Origin: Microbacterium testaceum StLB037
Lineage (GTDB): Bacteria; Actinomycetota; Actinomycetes; Actinomycetales; Microbacteriaceae
Assembly: GCF_008763945.1 (NCBI RefSeq)
Contig: NZ_VTQH01000001.1
Span: 1,240,110-1,304,109 of the forward strand
Length of the DNA stretch: 64,000 nucleotides
Reading direction: 5' to 3'
Of this stretch, positions 57,877 to 64,000 are shown piece by piece. Below the pieces are notes generated by a model. It was given only the letters and a program-made list of their open reading frames with translations, did no database searches and was not told the DNA's origin. How positions within the stretch are numbered: position 1 is the stretch's first letter; each line of letters begins with the position of its first letter. The translations under genes were made by a program, and so were the position numbers.

Positions 57877-58327
57877 GGGCGCTCCCTTGACGGCGGGTAT
57901 GGCTTACCCATGCTAGTGCCCACTTCCCGCACGCCCCGTCGAGCGACGTCGCCACGGCAAGGTCATCGAATCTCTCTTAACAATGGAAAAGGATCTTCAT
58001 CTTGTTAACAGCTGTGGAGAGTGTGGATAAGTCGCGACCGGCCTGTTAACAGCAGGGATCGGCAGCCCTGTTAACTGTGGACGGCTTGCGGAGAGGCTGT
58101 CGAGTTAACGTCGGGTCGATGTGGGTGTGAGACGCGTTCCTCCACAGCGTTAACAGCTCAGTGCACAGATCATCCCGAGGAAATTCGAGTTATCCACAGG
58201 TTTTCCACACTGTGCAGAACCCCGGTCAAAACACCCTCTGCACAGCCTTTTACGCCCGGTCAGCGGCCGAAAAAGAGAAAGGGCCCGAAACCACGGTCGT
58301 GGTCGGGCCCCTGCCGGAGGCGGGCGT
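57877..58327. other. oriC: Chromosomal replication origin (oriC)
   Basis: A 451-base gene-free region between dnaN and dnaA. It has perfect DnaA boxes TGTGGATAA (58022-58030) and TTATCCACA (58190-58198), near matches TTTTCCACA (58201-58209), TGTGGAGAG (58013-58021) and TGTGGACGG (58076-58084), and a more distant TCCTCCACA (58138-58146). An A/T-rich stretch at about 57970-58009 is the likely unwinding element. Five copies of the palindrome GTTAAC occur at 58004, 58045, 58070, 58104 and 58149. Confidence 0.92.
58281..58310 (-). terminator. dnaA terminator
   Basis: GGGCCCG / CGGGCCC stem continued by ACCAC / GTGGT past a 2-base bulge, GGTC loop. On the minus strand it is followed by TTTCTCTTTTTC, a good U-tract. 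It lies 17 bases after the dnaA stop. Confidence 0.9.
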
Positions 58328-59752
58328 TCAGCGCATGCGTCCGAGCTGGCTCGTGATCTCCGAGACCTGGTTGAAGATCGAACGGCGCTCCTTCATGAGG
58401 TCGCTGATCTTCTTGTAGGCGTACATCACGGTCGTGTGATCGCGGTTGCCGAAGAGCTGCCCGATCTTCGGCAACGACAGGCTCGTGCGCTCACGGCAGA
58501 GGTACATCGCGATCTGTCGCGCGGTTGCCACGGCCTGCGAGCGGCTCGATCCGTAGAGGTCGTCGACGGAGAGCTTGAAGTACTGCGCGGTCGCCGTGAT
58601 GATGTCGGTCGGCGAGATGACGTTGGCGTCGTCCTGGTCGATGATGTCGCGCAGCACCGTCTGTGCGAGCGACATGTCGAGCGTCGAGCGATTGAGGCTC
58701 GCGAACGCCGAGACGCGGATGAGGGCGCCTTCCAGTTCGCGGATGTTCGAGGAGACGACCGTGGCGATGTACTCGAGGACGTCGTCGGGGATGAGCAGTC
58801 GCTCGCTCTGCGCCTTCTTGCGGAGGATGGCGATGCGCGTCTCGAGATCGGGGGCCTGGACGTCGGTGATCAGACCCCACTCGAACCGGCTGCGCATGCG
58901 GTCTTCGAAGCCGGTGAGCTGCTTCGGCGGCAGGTCGCTCGTGATGACGACCTGTTTGTCGTGATCGTGCAGTGTGTTGAAGGTGTGGAAGAAGGCTTCC
59001 TGCGTCTCGGCGCGTCCCTGGAGGAACTGGATGTCGTCGATCAGCAGGATGTCGACGTCGCGGTATCGCGCCTGGAACGCCGAACCTCGGTTGTTGGCGA
59101 TCGAGTTGATGAAGTCGTTCGTGAACTCCTCGCTCGAGACGTAGCGGACGCGGATGCCGGCGTACATGCTCGCCGCGTAGTCGCCGATCGCGTGGAGGAG
59201 GTGGGTCTTGCCGAGTCCCGAGTCGCCGTAGATGAACAGCGGGTTGTAGGCCTTCGCGGGTGCTTCGGCGACGGCCACCGCCGCCGCGTGGGCGAAGCGG
59301 TTGGACTGTCCGATGACGAAGTTGTCGAAGGTGTACTTCGGGTTGAGGCGGGTGTCGTTGCGCGAGGCGGGGACGATCGGCTCGGGAGCCTGCTCGATGA
59401 CGGTCGAGTTGACGGGGACCGCCTGGAGGGGGCGGTCTTCGCGCGGTGCCGCGGACGAGCTCCGCTGGGTTTCGATGACGTCGGGGTTCACGACCACACG
59501 GAACGTGCCGATCTGGGGGTCGTCGCCCTGAACGTGAGCGAGAGCCTCCATGATCGAGACGCGCATGCGCTTGTTGAACTGCGCCGCCGTCAGGTCGTTC
59601 GGTACGTCGAGGTAGAGCGTGCCGCCCATCACCCCCTGCGGAACGGCGAGGTTGAGGAACCCGTGCAGCTGAGGCGTGACGCGCTCGTCGGTGAGAAGGT
59701 GGTCCAGCACGGACGACCAGACGGGCACATCCGGTACTTCGTGCAGAGACAT
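58328..59752 (-). CDS. dnaA: Chromosomal replication initiator DnaA
   Basis: A 474-residue initiator starting at ATG 59752. Domain I about 1-85; a Pro/Ser linker; AAA+ domain with NPLFIYGDSGLGKTHLLHAI (Walker A), ILLIDDIQFLQG (Walker B) and the Arg-finger region DRMRSRFEWG; DNA-binding domain with GNRDHTTVMYAYKKI. It binds the boxes in oriC and in its own upstream region to open the origin. The start was chosen by the usual MSLHEVPDVPVW-type N-terminus and the TCTAGATCCCGGAGGG-like ribosome region just upstream. Confidence 0.98.
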   Translation of the reverse strand: MSLHEVPDVPVWSSVLDHLLTDERVTPQLHGFLNLAVPQGVMGGTLYLDVPNDLTAAQFNKRMRVSIMEALAHVQGDDPQIGTFRVVVNPDVIETQRSSSAAPREDRPLQAVPVNSTVIEQAPEPIVPASRNDTRLNPKYTFDNFVIGQSNRFAHAAAVAVAEAPAKAYNPLFIYGDSGLGKTHLLHAIGDYAASMYAGIRVRYVSSEEFTNDFINSIANNRGSAFQARYRDVDILLIDDIQFLQGRAETQEAFFHTFNTLHDHDKQVVITSDLPPKQLTGFEDRMRSRFEWGLITDVQAPDLETRIAILRKKAQSERLLIPDDVLEYIATVVSSNIRELEGALIRVSAFASLNRSTLDMSLAQTVLRDIIDQDDANVISPTDIITATAQYFKLSVDDLYGSSRSQAVATARQIAMYLCRERTSLSLPKIGQLFGNRDHTTVMYAYKKISDLMKERRSIFNQVSEITSQLGRMR

Positions 59753-60047
59753 ATCCCCTCCGGGATCTAGACGCGACAGATGCCCGACGCCGTGCGTCGA
59801 ACCTGTGGATAACTTCCGTGGCCACGCTAGTTCGCGGCCCATCCGGAGCAAAATCCACTGTAGGACTCGGTCGCGTGTCTTTGCCACGCTTGTGGACAAC
59901 CCCTGGGGATAATGAGCGGTCGCGATCTCGGTTTGAGTTAACGCCGCGCTCGACGTAGCCTTAGTCGGTTGACTTATGCCTACACGGCAGTCCCGACCCC
60001 CGTCCCCGGCAGAAGAGCATCGGGCGACATCACCTCCGGAGTGACCC
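59753..60047. promoter_or_regulatory. dnaA-rpmH divergent control region with DnaA boxes
   Basis: 295 bases without a gene. Two perfect DnaA boxes lie here, TGTGGATAA (59804-59812) and TGTGGACAA (59891-59899), 40-150 bases upstream of dnaA. They fit autoregulation of dnaA and may also serve as part of the origin. A sixth GTTAAC occurs at 59937. Confidence 0.75.
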
Positions 60048-60185
60048 ATGAGCAAGCGCACCTTCCAGCCCAACAACCGCCGCCGCGCCAAGAAGCACGG
60101 CTTCCGCGCCCGTATGCGTACGCGCGCCGGCCGTGGCATCCTCGCGGCCCGTCGCGCCAAGGGCCGCACCGAGCTCTCGGCCTGA
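60048..60185 (+). CDS. rpmH: Ribosomal protein L34
   Basis: 45 residues, [20 protein letters not shown] then [20 protein letters not shown], the full L34 sequence. It is part of the large ribosomal subunit. It starts at ATG 60048 with CTCCGGAG upstream and is the first gene of the rightward module; rnpA follows after 8 bases. Confidence 0.98.
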   Translation: MSKRTFQPNNRRRAKKHGFRARMRTRAGRGILAARRAKGRTELSA

Positions 60186-60193
60186 CGGACCCG

Positions 60194-60532
60194 GTGCTCG
60201 CGAAGCCGAACCGACTCACCCGCGGATCGGACTACAAAGCCACGGTCCGACGGGGCACTCGCTGTGCCGGAGCGCACACCGTGACCTACGTCGGAACCTC
60301 GGCTGAGACTGATCTGCCCCGGTTCGGCTTCATCGTGAGCCGCCAGGTCGGCTCCGCGGTCACCCGTAACACCATTCGCCGCCGCCTCAAAGCGGTGTGC
60401 GCCGAGGCGCTCCCGTCTGTTCGCGGGGGCGCCTCGATTGTCATCCGTGCACTGCCCTCGGCGGCGACCGTCGATTATCCGACGCTTCGCGCCGACGTGG
60501 TGCGATGCCTCGAGCGAAAAGCATCGGTATGA
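60194..60532 (+). CDS. rnpA: Ribonuclease P protein component
   Basis: 112 residues from GTG 60194. Core RFGFIVSRQVGSAVTRNTIRRRLKAV holds the RNR-type RNA-binding motif, here with Thr in the third place (RNT). It helps the RNase P RNA cut pre-tRNA 5' ends. The rpmH-rnpA-yidD-yidC order is standard, and the stop overlaps the yidD start by 4 bases. Confidence 0.96.
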   Translation: MLAKPNRLTRGSDYKATVRRGTRCAGAHTVTYVGTSAETDLPRFGFIVSRQVGSAVTRNTIRRRLKAVCAEALPSVRGGASIVIRALPSAATVDYPTLRADVVRCLERKASV

Positions 60533-60885
60533 GTGCCTCGACTCTCCCGACCTCGTCCACGGGGGCCGGCCGGCTCACGATCGACGGTGTCGTGGCATCC
60601 ATTCCCCTCCTCCCCCGCAATGCGGGGCTGGCCCTGTTGCACGCGTATCGGGCGACCATCTCGCACGTCTACGGCGACGTGTGCAAGTACTACCCGTCCT
60701 GCTCCGCCTATTCGGTGGGCGCCGTGCAGCAGCATGGACTCGTGAAGGGCATCGCGTTCACCGCGGCCCGCCTCGCACGCTGTCATCCCTGGGCTCAGGG
60801 TGGCATCGACGACGTCCGTCCTCATCGGGCCTTCCGCCACGAACTCACTCGGCACGGATTCGTCGTGCCCTCCCGAAAGGACTGA
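60529..60885 (+). CDS. yidD: Membrane insertion efficiency factor YidD
   Basis: 118 residues from ATG 60529, overlapping rnpA. The family pattern is clear: ATISHVYGDVCKYYPSCSAYS, HGLVKGIAFTAARLARCHPW and GGIDDV, with paired Cys residues. Assists YidC-dependent insertion at the membrane. The 25-residue N-terminal extension before the core is specific to this group. It ends 2 bases before yidC. Confidence 0.95.
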   Translation: MSASTLPTSSTGAGRLTIDGVVASIPLLPRNAGLALLHAYRATISHVYGDVCKYYPSCSAYSVGAVQQHGLVKGIAFTAARLARCHPWAQGGIDDVRPHRAFRHELTRHGFVVPSRKD

Positions 60886-60887
60886 TC

Positions 60888-61961
60888 GTGCAATTCGATC
60901 TCATTGGGACCATCCTCTGGCCGCTGAAATGGATGGTCGAACTCGTGCTGGTGGGGTGGCACGCCCTGTTCACGGCGCTGGGCATGGCCCCGGCGGCCGG
61001 TCTGACCTGGGTGCTGTCGATCGTCGGTCTCGTTCTCATCGTCCGTGCCGCTCTGATCCCGCTCTTCGTGAAGCAGATCAAGAGCCAGCGCAAGATGATG
61101 GAGATCGCGCCCGACCTGCGCAAGGTGCAGGAGAAGTACAAGGGCAAGCGCGACCAGCTCTCCCGTGAGGCCATGAGTCGCGAGACCATGGCGCTGTACA
61201 AGAAGCACGGTACGACGCCCGTCTCGAGCTGCCTGCCGCTGCTCGTGCAGATGCCGATCTTCTTCGCGCTCTTCAGCGTGCTGAACGACGTCTCCAAGCA
61301 CGCCGCCGTGGGTCAGGGTGGCGTGGGCCTGCTCACCCCCGAGCTCACGACCGAGTTCTACGACGCGCGCCTGTTCGACGTGGCATCCATGCACGTCAAC
61401 CTCGTCACCGCCTGGGGGCAGGCGGATGGTCAGGTCACCGTCGCGATCCTGCTGACGCTGGTCGTGCTCATGATCGCGTCGCAGTTCTTCACGCAGCTGC
61501 AGATCATCTCGAAGAACCTGTCGCCCGAGGCCAAGACCGGTCAGGCGTACCAGATGCAGAAGATCATGCTCTACATCCTGCCGCTGGCCTTCATCTTCTC
61601 GGGTGTCTTCTTCCCGCTCGGTGTCGTCATCTATTGGTTCGTCAGCAATCTGTGGACGATGGTGCAGCAGTTCGTGGTCATCCGTGAGATGCCGACTCCC
61701 GGTTCGGATGCCGCGAAGGCTCGCGAAGAGCGTCTGGCACGCAAGGGCAAGGCGATCGACTCGTCGGGCAAGGTCGTGCCGATCGAGAAGTACCGCGCCG
61801 AGCAGCAGCGTCTGCTCGAGGAGACCGAGAAGGCACGTGCGGCTCAGCCGAAGCGTCAGCAGCCGGTCGGCAAGCAGCGCGCGAAGAAGCAGCAGTCCGC
61901 CAAGAACACCGGTACCGCGGGTGGATCCGCGGGCAACGCCGGCTCCGCACCCGCCTCCTGA
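60888..61961 (+). CDS. yidC: Membrane protein insertase YidC
   Basis: 357 residues from GTG 60888 after GAAAGGA. Five membrane helices in the Oxa1/YidC arrangement with FVKQIKSQRKMMEI in the first cytoplasmic loop (Arg in helix 2 region), TPVSSCLPLLVQMPIFFALF and GVVIYWFVSNLWTMVQQ. The C-terminal 80 residues are a Lys/Arg/Gln-rich cytoplasmic tail that probably binds ribosomes. Inserts membrane proteins alone or with the Sec system. Confidence 0.97.
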   Translation: MQFDLIGTILWPLKWMVELVLVGWHALFTALGMAPAAGLTWVLSIVGLVLIVRAALIPLFVKQIKSQRKMMEIAPDLRKVQEKYKGKRDQLSREAMSRETMALYKKHGTTPVSSCLPLLVQMPIFFALFSVLNDVSKHAAVGQGGVGLLTPELTTEFYDARLFDVASMHVNLVTAWGQADGQVTVAILLTLVVLMIASQFFTQLQIISKNLSPEAKTGQAYQMQKIMLYILPLAFIFSGVFFPLGVVIYWFVSNLWTMVQQFVVIREMPTPGSDAAKAREERLARKGKAIDSSGKVVPIEKYRAEQQRLLEETEKARAAQPKRQQPVGKQRAKKQQSAKNTGTAGGSAGNAGSAPAS

Positions 61962-61976
61962 GAACCGGAGATCACG

Positions 61977-62480
61977 ATGACGACGTCCGATCAGATCGCA
62001 CCCGACCAGACCGCCGCCACCGAGGAGCAGCTCGAGCAGGAAGGCGACATCGCCGCCGACTACCTCGAGGGACTGCTCGACATCGCCGATATCGACGGCG
62101 ATCTCGCGATGGACGTGCGCGCCGGGCGTGCCTACGTCTCGGTGGAAGCCGAGGACGATGCCGCGCTGTCGACCCTCTCGCACCCCGACACGGTCCAAGC
62201 CCTGCAGGAGCTGACGCGTCTGGCGGTGCAGAACTCGACGGGTCGATTCTCGCGGCTCATCCTCGACATCGGCGGTTCGCGCGACGCCCGTCAGCGTCAG
62301 CTCGAGAACCTCGTCGACCGGGCGATCGCCCGCCTCGATGAGGGAGCCTCGCAGGCCTCGCTGCCGGCGATGTCGAGCTACGAGCGCAAGCTGGTGCACG
62401 ACATCGCGGCTGACCGTGGCTTCACGTCGGAGTCCTTCGGCGAGGGCGCCGATCGACACACCGTGCTCCGCCGCGGCTGA
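61977..62480 (+). CDS. Jag/KhpB RNA-binding protein
   Basis: 167 residues with a KH-like domain (YLEGLLDIADIDGDLAMDVRAG) and a C-terminal R3H domain (AMSSYERKLVHDIAADRGFTSES, with the Arg-x3-His order). It is the usual partner encoded after yidC; proteins of this type bind small RNAs and mRNAs. The N-terminal 25 residues are a short acidic lead. It lies 8 bases before rsmG. Confidence 0.95.
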   Translation: MTTSDQIAPDQTAATEEQLEQEGDIAADYLEGLLDIADIDGDLAMDVRAGRAYVSVEAEDDAALSTLSHPDTVQALQELTRLAVQNSTGRFSRLILDIGGSRDARQRQLENLVDRAIARLDEGASQASLPAMSSYERKLVHDIAADRGFTSESFGEGADRHTVLRRG

Positions 62481-62488
62481 GTGACAGG

Positions 62489-63118
62489 ATGCCGGAACAG
62501 CTCGAGACCGAGCCGCGCGCCGCGCTGACACTGTTCGGCGAGAACATCGAGAAGGCTCGGCGATTCACGGCGAATCTCGCCGCGCACGGCGAGGAGCGGG
62601 GCCTGATCGGTCCTCTCGAGGTGCCACGTCTGTGGACCCGTCACATCCTGAACAGCGCGATCGCGGCGCCCTACTTCGAGGGGCGGGCGGTCGACGTGGG
62701 GTCGGGTGCGGGCCTGCCGGGGCTCGTGCTCGCCATCGCTCGACCTGACGTCGAGTGGACGCTGATCGAGCCTATGGAGCGTCGTACGGCGTGGCTGTCG
62801 GAGCAGGTGGCGGAGCTCGAGCTGCAGAACGTCACGGTCGCGCGCATGCGTGGCGAGGAGTGGGCTCAGGGTCGAGTCTTCGACGTGGCCACGGCACGTG
62901 CGGTGAGCGCCCTGAGGACGTTGCTTCCTTTCACCGCTCCCCTGGTTCGTCCCGGCGGCCGCTTGGTCTTCCTCAAGGGCGCCAATGTCGGCGCCGAGGT
63001 GGAGGCCGCCGCGAAGCAGGTGCGGAAGTATGGCCTTACCGACGTTTCGATCGAGGTCGTCGGCGAGGGTGTCCTCGAGGAGCCGACGCGGGTATTTCTC
63101 GCCACGGTCAGTCGCTGA
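62489..63118 (+). CDS. rsmG: 16S rRNA (guanine-N7) methyltransferase RsmG
   Basis: 209 residues from ATG 62489. S-adenosylmethionine site VDVGSGAGLPGLVLAI, then WTLIEPMERRTAWLSEQ, VTVARMRGEEWAQG and GGRLVFLKG, all typical of RsmG/GidB. It methylates G527 of 16S rRNA. In most actinobacteria parA and parB come next; they are not found before the window ends. Confidence 0.97.
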   Translation: MPEQLETEPRAALTLFGENIEKARRFTANLAAHGEERGLIGPLEVPRLWTRHILNSAIAAPYFEGRAVDVGSGAGLPGLVLAIARPDVEWTLIEPMERRTAWLSEQVAELELQNVTVARMRGEEWAQGRVFDVATARAVSALRTLLPFTAPLVRPGGRLVFLKGANVGAEVEAAAKQVRKYGLTDVSIEVVGEGVLEEPTRVFLATVSR

Positions 63119-64000
63119 CGGCTCGCATGTAGACATGCCCTGCTGCGGCGTGTTCACCTGTGCCTTTCCTATGCGCGTGTGACCGCGGAGCGATCGGCGG
63201 GGCCGTCGATCGCTCTCGTGCTCAGGTAGTGACGAGACGACCCCGGAGGCTTCGACTCGCGGGGTGACCCTCATGCCTTCGGTGGACTTCATCGTGTGCC
63301 CGCGTGTCGCGTGGGCTCACGGTCTCGAGGTGCGGTCTCTCACGGCGGGCTTCTCCGCCCCCCGGTGGACCGAAGGATCCTCATGACGAGCGGCCCCGTC
63401 TGCGGTCAGCAGTCGGGACAGCTCGGGAGGGATGGGTCGAAGTCGTGTCCCGCCCTGGTCGCACACGCCGTGTTTCCGCGATTCAGGAGCTCACTAAGTT
63501 GTTGTCAGTGAGGATGGCCATCGCAAACGATCGCGTCGAGGGCCCTGGGGTGGCAGGGGTTTTTCGGGTGGGGCTCAGAAACTGGTGTCGCGGGATCGCC
63601 TCACGAGATCAGCCCGGGTGGGCTTTCGCAGAAGACGCGACCGGTGGCCACGGTCAACGACTGCGCGTGGCGCCCAGCCCGGACGAGCACAGTGCGGCCA
63701 CGATTCCCTTCGCAGCCGCCGACGGTGGGAGTTTTCATCACCGCCCGGTCGTGTCTGTTCGTGGCGCGGGTCTTTCGGAGGCTTGTTCTGTGTGAAGCGA
63801 TCTGCGGTGACGTAGAGATGATGTGCGTGACATGCGGTGAGATGCTTCGCAGCCCGTGAGGACATCGGCATCGGTGTCAGCCACTCCCCCGTGGGTGCCG
63901 TTGTGAGCCGGGTATCAGGGCTGAGGCTGTACGTGTCGATTTTCGCGTCTGTCTCGATCATGGTGTCGTCGCGCGATGGCCTCGCGGTGACACGTAGTGA
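63119..64000. other. Gene-free region after rsmG
   Basis: 882 bases in which I cannot support a gene in any frame. The open frames (such as 63304-63795 on the plus strand and 63575-63961 on the minus strand) are irregular in composition and show no family. A terminator-like hairpin lies at 63188-63215. The remainder has many GTGA and TCAC pieces and less GC bias than the genes. No parS sequence of the TGTTTCACGTGAAACA type was found. The parA gene may start to the right of the window. Confidence 0.5.
63188..63215 (+). terminator. Hairpin after rsmG
   Basis: Stem GAGCGATCG / CGATCGCTC with a 10-base loop, 69 bases after the rsmG stop. Likely end of the rpmH-to-rsmG transcript. Confidence 0.65.

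Noticed and set aside
63304-63961. Frames of 163 and 128 codons after rsmG
   Set aside because: No family resemblance, irregular composition, no ribosome site; not annotated as genes.
57877-64000. parS site near oriC
   Set aside because: No TGTTTCACGTGAAACA-like sequence was seen in this window.

Overview
The window is high-GC actinobacterial chromosome and most resembles Microbacterium or a close Microbacteriaceae relative. The evidence is gene content and order: an oriC region with rpmH-rnpA-yidD-yidC-jag-rsmG on one side and dnaA-dnaN-recF-dciA-gyrB-gyrA on the other, followed by the actinobacterial fhaA-fhaB-pstP-rodA-pbpA-pknA-pknB block with srtE and crgA. Start sites are also typical: GTG is frequent, and a TANNNT box often lies 6-7 nt upstream of the start codon (leaderless transcription). 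No CRISPR array, insertion sequence, prophage or rRNA operon was seen.

Layout. 1-2.9 kb: divergent sugar-uptake lipoprotein (cut by the window edge) and PfkB sugar kinase, then a Pr6Pr membrane protein and a lipoprotein cyclophilin. 2.9-7.9 kb: argG, then a tightly overlapped TetR / degenerate ABC ATPase / YhgE-Pip operon. 8-12.5 kb: OmpR-type two-component system divergent from a FtsX-type ABC exporter. 13.2-19.6 kb: six-gene Mrp Na+/H+ antiporter operon (A/B fused, C, D, E, F, G). 19.7-26.8 kb: LacI repressor divergent from an MFS transporter with a twin palindromic operator, then NucS mismatch endonuclease, a HAD phosphatase, a coiled-coil membrane protein and a DUF2156 membrane enzyme. 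26.8-34 kb: cold-shock protein, GntR regulator, NarL-type two-component system, secreted-type EEP phosphatase, GlsB, a DUF368 lipid-carrier transporter, a decayed ferric-reductase-like gene and tRNA-Leu.

34.2-45 kb is the growth and division signalling cluster: FHA proteins, PP2C phosphatase, RodA/PBP pair and two Ser/Thr kinases, with glutamine amidotransferase, sortase E and CrgA. 45-50 kb: rhomboid protease, cyclophilin, tRNA-editing deacylase, NUDIX, acyltransferase, tRNA-Ala and tRNA-Ile. 50-63.1 kb: gyrase, RecF, clamp and DnaA read leftward; oriC lies at about 57.9-58.3 kb; ribosomal protein L34, RNase P protein and the YidC insertase module read rightward. The last 880 bases contain no gene I can support.

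Sequence-level signals beyond the genes: a four-copy family of about 65-bp intergenic hairpins at 4.5-12.6 kb, a paired CGAATCGATTCG operator, five GTTAAC palindromes within oriC, an isolated DnaA-box cluster near crgA, and frequent GGCATCC/GGATGCC heptamers that often use otherwise disfavoured codons.
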